DNA of 40,425 nt from assembly GCA_017437285.1 (NCBI GenBank), contig JAFSBM010000088.1, forward strand, positions 1 through 40,425, given 5' to 3'. A program made the position numbers and the translations under genes. This DNA is from Ruminococcus sp. Lineage in GTDB: Bacteria > Bacillota > Clostridia > Oscillospirales > Ruminococcaceae. Each line of letters begins with the position of its first letter. Position 1 is the stretch's first letter. Below, piece by piece: positions 1 through 7,668 of this stretch. A model generated the notes under the pieces. It did not search any database, was not told where the DNA came from, and saw only the letters and a program-made list of their open reading frames with translations.

Positions 1-25
1 ATATCAAGTTGAAAGGATGATTATT

Positions 26-625
26 ATGTTTATGAATGATGAAAAGCCAAAGAATTTGCAGGAATGCTTTGAGAGAATTAAAAAAGCATGCGAAACACTT
101 GAAAATGAATACGGATATTCAAAATATGCAAAGTTCAACCCACCTTTAACAGAAAAAGAAATACAGGAGTTAGAAGAATATGAAAGCCGTCTTGGCTTTA
201 AATTGCCCGAAGCGTACAGAGAATTTCTGAAATTCTCAAATGGTGCAGTAATAAATGGACTGGAAATATATGAACTTGACATGATTGGAATGCCTGACGA
301 TTATGTTCCTGACGGTTATCTTGCTATAAGCAGTACAGAAATGACAAGCAGAAGATTGGCTATTTCAGATGAAAATGGAACACTCTATTTATTCTGGGAT
401 TTACAGCCTGATACTTGGGATTTTGAGTATGAGATAATGAGCTTGCTTGAAAAATGCGAAAATGAAGTATACGATTGTAAATATGAGAAAGAAAGAGAAG
501 AACGCAGAAAAGCAGGGATAACTGAGGAACAGGAATACGAAGAAATACGTGAAAGAATCAAGGCAGCCCAAAAGAAACTTGCTGAAAAGTTAAAAAGAAT
601 TGATGAGGAAAAGAAACAAAAATAG
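26..625 (+). CDS. SMI1/KNR4 (SUKH) family protein
   Basis: A cytoplasmic protein of about 199 aa with no signal peptide. The middle part (PLTEKEIQELEEYESRLG, then LPEAYREFLKFSNGA) matches the start of the SMI1/KNR4 (SUKH) fold: an acidic helix followed by the LP..Y..FL...NG motif. The last 50 residues are a highly charged Lys/Glu-rich helix that probably forms a coiled coil. The in-frame ATG at 17 abuts the GAAAGG at 11-16, so the ATG at 26, 9 nt downstream, is the likelier start; an ATG at 32 is also possible. In bacteria, SUKH proteins are often immunity proteins for polymorphic or contact-dependent toxins, but many have unknown roles. No toxin is visible downstream, and the upstream neighbour lies outside the window. 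Family assignment is fairly secure; function is open. Confidence 0.75.
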   Translation: MFMNDEKPKNLQECFERIKKACETLENEYGYSKYAKFNPPLTEKEIQELEEYESRLGFKLPEAYREFLKFSNGAVINGLEIYELDMIGMPDDYVPDGYLAISSTEMTSRRLAISDENGTLYLFWDLQPDTWDFEYEIMSLLEKCENEVYDCKYEKEREERRKAGITEEQEYEEIRERIKAAQKKLAEKLKRIDEEKKQK

Positions 626-678
626 CAAGTAATGTTAAGCAATAGAAAATAAAGAGCATCTCTAAAGGAGGGATTGAT

Positions 679-1416
679 GTGAATACTAACCGTGACCTTA
701 ATTATCGCCTGTATATTCAGAACGAGGAGAAGTTCCACCGAACTTCATTTAACAGGGAGATGTCATTCTATCACCTTGTAAGTTCGGGAAATGTGGAGGC
801 GGTAAAAGACTACTACGAGAAAAATGTGCGAAATAAATTTGCAGAGGGAAAGGGAGTTCTTTCCGATAATCCGCTGACAAATTACCGATACCACTTCATA
901 ACATCCCTTGCTGTAATTTCAAGAATCTGCATTACTGATGGAATGAACCACGATATTGCATATACTCTCGGAGATATCTACATCAGAAAAATGGATAAAA
1001 TGACTGTTCCCGATGATGTTCTTGAACTGCAATACGATATGTTTCTGGATTTTTGCAGCAGAATGAGGGAAATCCGCAAAAATAACGCCACTTCAATTCA
1101 TATCCGAAAGTGTATCGACTATATCTACGACCACCTTGCGGAGAAAATCACCATTGTAGATGCAGCGAAATTTCTGAAGCTTGACCCCTCATATCTGTCA
1201 AAGCTTTTTAACCGTGAAACAGGAACAAGCTTCCGAAAATATATTATCAATGCTAAGGTCAATACCGCAAAAAATATGATTGCCAACTCTGACCTGACAT
1301 TTCTTGAAATCTCCCTTGCACTGGGATTTTCCTCCCAGAGTGCATTTATTTCAACATTCCGCAAAGTCACAGGGGATACCCCGGGTGAATACAGAAAAAA
1401 ATATCACGAATTATAA
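679..1416 (+). CDS. AraC/XylS-family transcriptional regulator
   Basis: A DNA-binding regulator of 245 aa. The C-terminal third is a typical AraC double helix-turn-helix: IRKCIDYIYDHLAEKITI opens it, DPSYLSKLFNRETGTSF is the first recognition region, and ISLALGFSSQSAFISTFRKV plus TPGEYRKKY is the conserved second helix-turn-helix and tail. The N-terminal 140 residues are helical and have no recognisable cupin sugar-binding signature; they may sense an unknown ligand. The start is GTG at 679, chosen because a strong AAAGGAGGG lies 6 nt upstream. It ends 14 nt before the thioesterase gene, which has its own weak AGAGG site, so the two are probably co-transcribed. The target genes are unknown. 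Confidence 0.9.
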   Translation: MNTNRDLNYRLYIQNEEKFHRTSFNREMSFYHLVSSGNVEAVKDYYEKNVRNKFAEGKGVLSDNPLTNYRYHFITSLAVISRICITDGMNHDIAYTLGDIYIRKMDKMTVPDDVLELQYDMFLDFCSRMREIRKNNATSIHIRKCIDYIYDHLAEKITIVDAAKFLKLDPSYLSKLFNRETGTSFRKYIINAKVNTAKNMIANSDLTFLEISLALGFSSQSAFISTFRKVTGDTPGEYRKKYHEL

Positions 1417-1430
1417 AAAGAGGTAAAATT

Positions 1431-1853
1431 ATGATTAAACCATACAGCCGCAGAGTATACTATTATGAAACAGATAAAATGGGAATTATGCACCACTCAA
1501 ATTACATAAGAATTTTTGAGGAAACCCGTGTTCACTTTTTACAGCAGGCAGGCATTCCCTTTAGCGAAATGGAATCAAGAGGCTTGCTTATGCCTGTGCT
1601 TTCTGTGGATTGTTCCTATAAGCACCCCCTGAGATTTGAGGAGCCTTTTGAAGTTGAGCTGACTATTACAAAATTTAACGGCGTTTCTCTCTATGTGTCG
1701 TATATTATAAGAAATTCCGATACAGGAGAAATATGCGTTACAGGCAGTTCATCCCATTGTTTTACCGATGAAAACCTTAAACCCGTCCGCATAAAAAATG
1801 CACATCCCGATATTTACAAGGTATTCTACGACTATATGAAAAATAAAGAATAA
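1431..1853 (+). CDS. Acyl-CoA thioesterase, hotdog fold (YbgC/FadM-like 4HBT)
   Basis: A 140-aa cytoplasmic hotdog-fold thioesterase. The N-terminal motif DKMGIMHHSNYIRIFEETR is the 4HBT signature (D-x-M-G-x-x-x-H-x-x-Y-x-x-x-x-E-x-x-R), in which the Asp and His belong to the active site of YbgC-type enzymes. Length is normal for the family. It hydrolyses short or aromatic acyl-CoA thioesters in characterised relatives; the substrate here cannot be told. It follows the AraC regulator by 14 nt and is followed by a separate promoter in front of the DtxR-type gene, so it probably ends the first small operon, although no strong terminator is seen at its end. Confidence 0.88.
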   Translation: MIKPYSRRVYYYETDKMGIMHHSNYIRIFEETRVHFLQQAGIPFSEMESRGLLMPVLSVDCSYKHPLRFEEPFEVELTITKFNGVSLYVSYIIRNSDTGEICVTGSSSHCFTDENLKPVRIKNAHPDIYKVFYDYMKNKE

Positions 1854-1858
1854 AATGT

Positions 1859-1901
1859 ACTTGTAATTTTTGGAAAATCGTGTTATAATAGACTTACAAG
1901 T
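1859..1901 (+). promoter_or_regulatory. Promoter of the DtxR-type gene flanked by an inverted repeat
   Basis: The -35 box TTGTAA (1861-1866) and -10 box TATAAT (1884-1889) are separated by exactly 17 nt. An 8-bp perfect inverted repeat, ACTTGTAA (1859-1866) and TTACAAGT (1894-1901), covers the -35 box with one arm and the expected transcription start with the other. Such placement suits a repressor, plausibly the DtxR-type protein encoded directly downstream, but that link is inference. Confidence 0.75.
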
Positions 1902-1922
1902 TTTTTGAAAGGAGAGAATGAA

Positions 1923-2306
1923 ATGGCTATTACAGAAGCTGTTGAAAACTATCTCGAAACTATACTTATTTTATCAAAGGCACAGCCCGATGTCCACGCA
2001 ATTGATATTTGCTCTTATCTCGGCTATTCACGCCCCACTGTGTCAATTATTCTTAAAAAGATGAAAGATGAAAAGCTGGTTAATGTAAACGACGACAACC
2101 ACATCACCCTCACAGACGAGGGCAGAGCCGTTGCAGAACGTATTTTTGAGCGTCATAATCTGCTTTCCTCTTTCTTTATATATCTCGGTGTTAAAAAGGA
2201 CCAGGCTCTTGAAGATGCCTGCAAAATCGAACACGACCTTTCACAGGAAACATATGAACTTCTGAAAAAACACTACGAAAAACTCATTGACGAAAGCGGT
2301 AAATAA
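1923..2306 (+). CDS. DtxR/MntR-family metal-dependent transcriptional regulator (short form)
   Basis: A 127-aa regulator with an N-terminal winged helix (AIDICSYLGYSRPTVSIILKKM) and a metal-binding dimerisation domain (RHNLLSSFF, then DACKIEHDLS). It lacks the C-terminal SH3-like domain of full-length DtxR, as MntR does. Compared from memory with MntR and DtxR, the Glu of the first helix, the His of RHNLL and the Glu-His of IEH are kept. The residue before IEH is Cys as in iron-type DtxR, not Glu as in MntR, and the first-helix Asp is Asn. The start is the ATG at 1923, 7 nt after AAAGGAGA; an upstream TTG at 1905 lies before that site. It is 9 nt ahead of murL and probably co-transcribed with it. 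Confidence 0.88.
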   Translation: MAITEAVENYLETILILSKAQPDVHAIDICSYLGYSRPTVSIILKKMKDEKLVNVNDDNHITLTDEGRAVAERIFERHNLLSSFFIYLGVKKDQALEDACKIEHDLSQETYELLKKHYEKLIDESGK

Positions 2307-2315
2307 GGAGAATTA

Positions 2316-3698
2316 ATGGATAAATACAATAAATTCAGACAGGATTTTCCTGTATTTACTTATAAGAATTATTCTGTTGAAGAAACTGCCGATACAGTAA
2401 AAATCGGCTATACATTCACAATTGACGGACTTGCAGAATTCACTCCTTCATGGGTATTCCCAAAGCCTGCAGATTTCAGCGTAAAAAATGACATGACCTT
2501 TGAGCGTCTTGCATTTTCCCTTGGAATGGCTGAGGCGGTAAGCTACTGGAAAGCTGCTTGCTCCCCTGTTTTTCGTGTGGAATGTGGCGAACTTTCAGCT
2601 GAGCAGGTAAAATGGTGGAAGAAGCTTTATTTCCTCGGACTGGGAGAATTTTTCTATATCAACGGCATAACTGCCGATGTGGAGTCATTCGTTGACATTC
2701 AGCCAACGGGAAAATTTCTTTCATCATCTGCGGCAGAACGTACTGCTCCCACAGGCTGTCTTGTGCCTATCGGCGGCGGAAAAGACTCCGCACTCACTCT
2801 TGAAACTCTCACTCAGGCAGGTATGAAATGCCGCTGTTACGCTATAAACAGCCGCAAATCCATATCAGAAACTGTCCGTGCTGCTGGTCTTGAAGAAAAT
2901 GCACTTATAACTGCAAAGAGAAATTTTGACCGTTCCCTCGTTGAACTCAACAAGCAGGGTTACCTCAACGGTCATACTCCATTTTCTTCTGTTGTGGCAT
3001 TTTCTGCGGAAATTACGGCATATCTCAACGGCTTGAAATATATCGTTCTCTCCAACGAGGACAGTGCAAATGAAAGCACCGTTGCTGGGCAGGCTGTCAA
3101 CCACCAGTATTCAAAATCCTTTGAATTTGAGCAGGATTTCCACAATTATGAGGAAAAATATCTCAATACGGGAATTTACTATTTCAGCTTCCTCCGTCCC
3201 CTTTCGGAATTTCAAATTGCGAAAATGTTCGTAAGCCACAAAAAATATCTCCCCATTTTCAGAAGCTGCAACCTCGGAAGTAAGGTTTCCCCTGATATTT
3301 GGTGCGGCGATTGCCCGAAATGCCTGTTTGTGGCACTTATCCTTTCGCCATTCCTTACTGTTGATGAATTGGCTGAAATATTCGGCAAGGATATGCTCAA
3401 TGATGTGAATATGGAGAATTATTTCATTGAACTTATCGGTAAATCGGAGCATAAGCCTTTTGAATGTGTGGGAAGTATTGACGAAGTTAATCTTGCCGTA
3501 TCTCTTGCAATTGGAAATATCCTTGAAAATAGCGGAAATATGCCATATCTTTTCAAGAAATATATGGATATGGGAGCATATCAGCCTCAGCTGACAGCTG
3601 TTAAAAATAAGGAATACTGCGGAAAATACAGCGAAATCAATCTTCTCCCCAATGATTTTTCCGCAATTTTAAAGAAAGAAATGGAGCGACTTCTTTGA
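2316..3698 (+). CDS. murL: MurL-type UDP-MurNAc-L-Ala-L-Glu epimerase
   Basis: A 460-aa cytoplasmic protein. A PP-loop ATP-pyrophosphatase motif, GGGKDSALTLETL, begins near residue 153, and a Cys cluster, WCGDCPKCLFV, lies near residue 335. This arrangement, together with the immediately following murD, fits MurL. In Xanthomonas, MurL inverts the terminal L-Glu of UDP-MurNAc-L-Ala-L-Glu to D-Glu and uses ATP, giving AMP and PPi. It would replace the usual supply of free D-Glu from glutamate racemase MurI. The start ATG at 2316 follows AAGGAG at 2305-2310, which overlaps the stop of the DtxR-type gene. The stop overlaps the murD start by 4 nt. The assignment rests on motif and neighbour, without an alignment. 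The alternative is an uncharacterised PP-loop ligase. Confidence 0.75.
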   Translation: MDKYNKFRQDFPVFTYKNYSVEETADTVKIGYTFTIDGLAEFTPSWVFPKPADFSVKNDMTFERLAFSLGMAEAVSYWKAACSPVFRVECGELSAEQVKWWKKLYFLGLGEFFYINGITADVESFVDIQPTGKFLSSSAAERTAPTGCLVPIGGGKDSALTLETLTQAGMKCRCYAINSRKSISETVRAAGLEENALITAKRNFDRSLVELNKQGYLNGHTPFSSVVAFSAEITAYLNGLKYIVLSNEDSANESTVAGQAVNHQYSKSFEFEQDFHNYEEKYLNTGIYYFSFLRPLSEFQIAKMFVSHKKYLPIFRSCNLGSKVSPDIWCGDCPKCLFVALILSPFLTVDELAEIFGKDMLNDVNMENYFIELIGKSEHKPFECVGSIDEVNLAVSLAIGNILENSGNMPYLFKKYMDMGAYQPQLTAVKNKEYCGKYSEINLLPNDFSAILKKEMERLL

Positions 3699-5047
3699 GT
3701 ACAAATAAATTTATTGAATATATTCAGAATTACACAGCGGGCAAATCAGTCTGTATTCTCGGCTTTGGCAGAGAGGGAAAATCAACTTACAACATTCTGA
3801 AAAAATACTGCACTCCCTCTGAAATCGCCATTTGCGATTTATACAATGTTGACCGTGAAGCGCATAATCTCCCCGATGATGTAAAGCTTATCTGCGGTGA
3901 AAGCTATCAGGAGTGCCTTGACGATTTCGATATGGTTTTTAAAAGCCCCGGAATTGTCCTCAATAAGCAGCCAAAGGAACTGAAATGCCTTATAACCTCC
4001 GAAACACAGGTGTTTTTTGAGGTTTACCGTGAGCAGATTATCGGCATTACAGGCACAAAGGGAAAAAGCACAGTTACTTCCCTTATCTATCACATTCTGA
4101 AAGAAAACGGCAAGGACTGCCGACTTGCAGGAAATATCGGTATTCCCGTTTTTGATATTGCAGAGGGAATGACCGAGGATACCCTCGTTGTATGCGAACT
4201 TTCCTGCCACCAGCTTGAATATATGACAGTTTCACCTGCCTGTGCGGTTTTCCTCAATCTCTTTGAGGAGCATCTCGACCACTACGGCACTATGGAAAAT
4301 TACCGCAAGGCTAAGAAAAATATCTATATTCATCAGCAGGACGGCGACTGCCTGCTGATTGAAAGCACAATTGCTCCCCGTCTGTCAAATGCCTACGTTT
4401 ACTCCATTTCTACTGAGGATTCAAAGGCTGATATTTACGTCAGCAACGGCATTATCGACAACAATAACAGCGGTGATACCTACATTATCCCCACGGAAAA
4501 AATCAAGCTTTTAGGAATTCACAACCACTACAATATAGCTGTTGCCCACTTCATAACAGCTCCTTTTGTCAATTTCAAGGAATTTGAAACGGCACTTTCA
4601 AGCTTTAATCCCCTTGCCCACCGCCTTGAATTTGTGGGAAATATCAAGGGTATCCGCTGGTATGACGATTCTATTTCAACTGCCTGTGCAACTGCAATTG
4701 AGGCTGTGAAAAGCGTTCCCGACGCTAAAACAATTCTCATAGGCGGAATGGACAGAGGTATTGATTATACGACTCTTGTTGATTATTTCAAGGTTTGCGA
4801 TATAAACGTAATCTGTATGGAAGCTTCGGGCAAGCGTGTTTATGATATGATACAAGAGGCGGATTATGCCGATTTATCACGTATTCACCTTGTCGAACAT
4901 CTCGAGGACGCTGTAAAGCTTGCAGCTGAAATAACTCCCGAGGGTATGAGCTGTGTACTCTCCCCTGCTGCCGCAAGCTACGGCATTTTCAAGAACTTTG
5001 AGGAGCGTGGTGACGCTTTCAAGGAATGCGTAATGCGTATTTCGTAA
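3695..5047 (+). CDS. murD: MurD-family ligase, probably UDP-MurNAc-L-alanine--L-glutamate ligase (MurD2-type)
   Basis: A 450-aa Mur ligase that adds glutamate to UDP-MurNAc-L-Ala in the cytoplasmic stage of peptidoglycan synthesis. The N-terminal UDP-binding Rossmann part has VCILGFGREGKST; the ATPase P-loop is GITGTKGKSTVTSL; ELSCHQLEYM and FEEHLDHYGT are central-domain motifs; and AHRLEFVG with WYDDSISTACATA marks the start of the C-terminal domain. The start is TTG at 3695 inside the murL stop (TTGA overlap), with GGAG at 3683-3686, so translation is probably coupled to murL. Pairing with murL suggests that it uses L-Glu, as MurD2 of Xanthomonas does, rather than D-Glu. That specificity cannot be read from the sequence by eye. 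The last codons run into a short GTAATGCG repeat. Confidence 0.88.
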   Translation: MSTNKFIEYIQNYTAGKSVCILGFGREGKSTYNILKKYCTPSEIAICDLYNVDREAHNLPDDVKLICGESYQECLDDFDMVFKSPGIVLNKQPKELKCLITSETQVFFEVYREQIIGITGTKGKSTVTSLIYHILKENGKDCRLAGNIGIPVFDIAEGMTEDTLVVCELSCHQLEYMTVSPACAVFLNLFEEHLDHYGTMENYRKAKKNIYIHQQDGDCLLIESTIAPRLSNAYVYSISTEDSKADIYVSNGIIDNNNSGDTYIIPTEKIKLLGIHNHYNIAVAHFITAPFVNFKEFETALSSFNPLAHRLEFVGNIKGIRWYDDSISTACATAIEAVKSVPDAKTILIGGMDRGIDYTTLVDYFKVCDINVICMEASGKRVYDMIQEADYADLSRIHLVEHLEDAVKLAAEITPEGMSCVLSPAAASYGIFKNFEERGDAFKECVMRIS

Positions 5048-5056
5048 TGCGTAATT
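5025..5056. repeat. Short GTAATGCG intergenic repeat at the murD 3' end
   Basis: Alternating copies of GTAATGCG and TTCGTAATGCG span the last four codons and the stop of murD. The same motif, inverted, recurs at 34544-34577. It looks like a simple intergenic repeat that has extended into the murD tail. Confidence 0.6.
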
Positions 5057-5110
5057 ATTGCAAAATCTATAAATTATTGTAGGCGAGGTTGCTCTGTCCT
5101 ACAAAAATGC

Positions 5111-5147
5111 AAAATGGCGGTCTGTTATTTGACCGCCATTTTTATTT
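5111..5147. terminator. Bidirectional intrinsic terminator between murD and the kinase-like gene
   Basis: A 12-bp perfect stem, AAAATGGCGGTC (5111-5122) with GACCGCCATTTT (5131-5142), encloses an 8-nt loop and is followed by T-rich sequence. The A-run on the left gives a T-run on the other strand. It lies between two convergent genes, so it can serve both. Confidence 0.92.
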
Positions 5148-5164
5148 TATACCAACTCTAATTA

Positions 5165-6076
5165 TCAAAATATATAACTACATGTCGTTTTCCATTCACG
5201 AAAAAACTCAGTGAATGTTAAATAACGTTCACCTTTATTAAGACTGACCGCCTTTGTTGCAACTCTATAGCTTTCTTCATTTAATTGCCACTTACTTAAT
5301 GAACAAGGATTAAATTGATTGTTACAATATCTTTGATGTATTTCTTCATCAGTATATTCACCAAAAAACTCAAAAATCAATGCTCCCAAAGTAAAAATAT
5401 TAGTCTGCTCATCAATAGCACAGCCTTCTATATATTCCTCTGGTGCTTTCAGCCTCTTTGTTCCAAACCATTCAATTCCTTTATCATTAATAACTGGAGC
5501 TTTTCTGAAAAAATCAATATCACAAATTGTAGTTACATCTGTTAAAAAGTCGTACATAATACTCCCGTCATAGAAATCAACAGCAACATACCCCTTTTGG
5601 TTTGCATTCTGCAAAAAAGAGAATAAAACTTCTATTGCTTTCAACTTTTTATTAACAGATAACTCTTTAAATTTCTCCTTTGGACTTTTAATATTGGTAT
5701 CTCTTTGGTAAGTTTCAAAGTTCCAATGATCAAATAAGCATTCACCATCAGCCCATTCAAAAACTGCAACATAGAATTGCTTGTAATCGTATGCTTCAAT
5801 AATTTTAATTAAACTTGGATGTGCCAAATCATAATACAGACGAACCGCTTTTTTCAGTATTTTCACAGACTCTTTCGGCGAAACCTCTGCTTCTATTGTA
5901 TTTACTCCTGCGACTTTACAGAAATATTTTCTTTCGGCATCTTCCATTCCAATACAAATACAGCCTGAACCGGTTTCATCTACAACCCAAAACGCTGTAC
6001 CATATTTCTTTAACCAAGTAAAATCATGTAATTCATTAAGTCTAAATTCGATAGAATCAAGTTTGTTAATTATCAT
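5165..6076 (-). CDS. Divergent serine/threonine protein kinase-like protein
   Basis: A 303-aa soluble protein with the layout of a protein kinase fold. YFCKVAG carries the probable ATP-binding Lys. YVAVFEWADGECL looks like the hinge. GYVAVDFYDGSIMYD stands where HRDLKPxN is expected: the catalytic Asp seems kept, while the metal-binding Asn is replaced by Ser. ICDIDFF stands for DFG, and LKAPEEY matches the APE motif. There is no transmembrane segment or PASTA domain, so it is not a PrkC-type receptor kinase. It may be a weak kinase or a pseudokinase. The ATG at 6076 has GGAGGA just upstream on the minus strand. It is monocistronic, with its own terminator and an inverted repeat around its likely promoter. 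The substrate is unknown. Confidence 0.75.
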   Translation of the reverse strand: MIINKLDSIEFRLNELHDFTWLKKYGTAFWVVDETGSGCICIGMEDAERKYFCKVAGVNTIEAEVSPKESVKILKKAVRLYYDLAHPSLIKIIEAYDYKQFYVAVFEWADGECLFDHWNFETYQRDTNIKSPKEKFKELSVNKKLKAIEVLFSFLQNANQKGYVAVDFYDGSIMYDFLTDVTTICDIDFFRKAPVINDKGIEWFGTKRLKAPEEYIEGCAIDEQTNIFTLGALIFEFFGEYTDEEIHQRYCNNQFNPCSLSKWQLNEESYRVATKAVSLNKGERYLTFTEFFREWKTTCSYIF

Positions 6077-6093
6077 TGTTCCTCCTTAAATTC

Positions 6094-6122
6094 GTGGAGG
6101 ATTATAATATTCTTCCCTCCAC
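6094..6122 (-). promoter_or_regulatory. Likely -10 region of the kinase-like gene enclosed by a 7-bp inverted repeat
   Basis: GTGGAGG (6094-6100) and CCTCCAC (6116-6122) are perfect inverted arms around a 15-nt spacer. The spacer holds TATAAT on the minus strand (6106 to 6101), 25 nt before the start codon. No good -35 box is seen 17 nt upstream. The next 190 bases, up to 6314, hold no gene, only AT-rich sequence and a short CTAACAT tandem repeat near 6287-6310. Confidence 0.45.
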
Positions 6123-6314
6123 TTTATTTGTTAAACGACTATTATTTCTATTTTTCATTTACAATCAGCTCCTTTACAATTTAATATCTATGTGAACTCT
6201 ATCAGAGAGCTTAATGAGCAAAATAAATCAAATTAAGCTTTCTTTGTGAAAATTCAAATTATTTCATTTAGTTATAAATCATAACCTAACATCTAACATC
6301 TAACAGCTAAAAGC

Positions 6315-7556
6315 TTATTTAAATAAATTCAGCAATATCTGTGATACAACAACTACAGAAATAAGGGCAATGGGATAAGTTGCAGCATATGCAGACGCTA
6401 CATTTTCTGTCTTAGCTGTACCGATAAGCGTACCCAAAGCAGGAGTTGAAGTCATACCGCCTGTGATAGAGCCGAGATTGTTCAGCAAGCTCAGTTTCAA
6501 CACATACTTTGCAAAGAGGAAACCAACAATCATAGGAATAACTGTCATAACAACGCCATAGAGGAAGTATACGCCCTTGAAATATGTGACAAAGTTTGCA
6601 CCGCCTGCGATTCCTGCACCAATGAGGAACAGAATAAGTCCGAATTCACGGAAAACTTTGAGAGTTGTATCCTTTGGCATAACCGACATTTTTCCAAATC
6701 TGCCGAAATGACCGAAAATCAATCCCATAAGCAGACAGCCGCCTGTTGTAGTGAGAGAGAAACTGCCGAACTTTATTGAACCAACGAATATACCAACAAT
6801 TGCTGCAAGAGCAAAAGGCATAATTCCGAAATCGTCCATTTCTATAAGCTTGCCCTTGTATTCCTTTTTTGTTCCCTTTGTATCGGCTGTAATGAGCAAT
6901 TCACGCTCCTTAGCCATATCAGCTTTCATAAGCTTTGGCATAATCTGAATGAAAAGCACAACTCCGATTACTCCGAAAAGATATGCAATTCCGTATCCTA
7001 CTGTTACATAATCCTCTAAAACTGCACCATTTACACGGTCTGCAACTGTTGTTTTAGCCGCTGAAAATGCAGGGGTACTTGTCAACGCACCTGCAAGAAG
7101 TCCAACAAGCATTGACGCTGTATTTTCCACAGGTTCTCCCGAAATTTTTGTATCAAGAAGAATACAGCCTGCACAGGTTAATCCGCCTGTGATAATTATT
7201 ACAAGTCCCAGCAATACGTAATTCTTGAAATTTTTCTTGAAATTCCCGAAGAAATTGGGGCCTGCAATAAATCCTACAGATGTTACAAAGAGGATAAGTC
7301 CCATATTTTCTACAACTTTAAGGGCATTTTTTACGTATGACTCCCCTGCAATCATAAGATTTTCGCTTAAATTATCATAGAAGAAACATCCGTAAAGCAG
7401 AGCGATTATGAAAACTCCCGCAGAACCTAAAGATATGCCCTTAATGGTAATTCTTCCCAGTAAATAGCCAACCGCCACAATAAGAAATACGGAAAACACC
7501 AGAAAAGCAACCGATGTTACAGAGATTGAAAAATCGCCTATGGTAATTAAATCCAT
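6315..7556 (-). CDS. AspT/SucE-type (YidE/YbjL duplication) transporter, putative succinate or dicarboxylate exporter
   Basis: A 413-aa integral membrane protein with about ten hydrophobic segments in two repeated halves. Each half ends with the family motif: GALTSTPAFSAAK in the first and GGMTSTPALGTL in the second, with GFIAGPNF and GAGIAGGANF preceding them. This duplication defines the aspartate:alanine exchanger family, which includes the succinate exporter SucE1 of Corynebacterium. Family members usually have about 550 aa with a soluble TrkA_C region between the halves. Here only a short charged loop (KERELLITADTKGTKKEYKGK) is present. It is the last gene of the fumarase/fumarate reductase block, 112 nt after the flavoprotein gene, with its own GGAAG ribosome site. 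That context favours export of succinate or exchange of C4-dicarboxylates, which is inference. Confidence 0.8.
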   Translation of the reverse strand: MDLITIGDFSISVTSVAFLVFSVFLIVAVGYLLGRITIKGISLGSAGVFIIALLYGCFFYDNLSENLMIAGESYVKNALKVVENMGLILFVTSVGFIAGPNFFGNFKKNFKNYVLLGLVIIITGGLTCAGCILLDTKISGEPVENTASMLVGLLAGALTSTPAFSAAKTTVADRVNGAVLEDYVTVGYGIAYLFGVIGVVLFIQIMPKLMKADMAKERELLITADTKGTKKEYKGKLIEMDDFGIMPFALAAIVGIFVGSIKFGSFSLTTTGGCLLMGLIFGHFGRFGKMSVMPKDTTLKVFREFGLILFLIGAGIAGGANFVTYFKGVYFLYGVVMTVIPMIVGFLFAKYVLKLSLLNNLGSITGGMTSTPALGTLIGTAKTENVASAYAATYPIALISVVVVSQILLNLFK

Positions 7557-7618
7557 AGTAAAAACACTTCCTTAGATAAAAAATTGTGCAACTTTACAAA
7601 TTGCCTATTCGCACAAAT

Positions 7619-7650
7619 CGACGGACAGGGATTTCCCTATATGTCCGCCG
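7619..7650 (-). other. Intercistronic hairpin between frdA and the transporter gene
   Basis: CGACGGACA (7619-7627) pairs with TGTCCGCCG (7642-7650), nine pairs of which one is a G-U wobble in RNA. The 14-nt interior contains a further GGGA/TCCC stem. No T-run follows on the minus strand, so it is more likely an mRNA-stability or attenuation structure than a full terminator. Confidence 0.55.
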
Positions 7651-7668
7651 ATTTATAATATTTATAGT

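Noticed and set aside
655..666. GCATCTCTAAA near the AraC start as a remnant of the MITE-like element
   Set aside because: Only 11 bases match one terminal repeat, with no second end and no target duplication; it overlaps a functional ribosome-site region.
6205..6240. AGCTTAAT/ATTAAGCT inverted repeat as a terminator for the transporter gene
   Set aside because: The loop is about 16 nt and no T-run follows on the minus strand.
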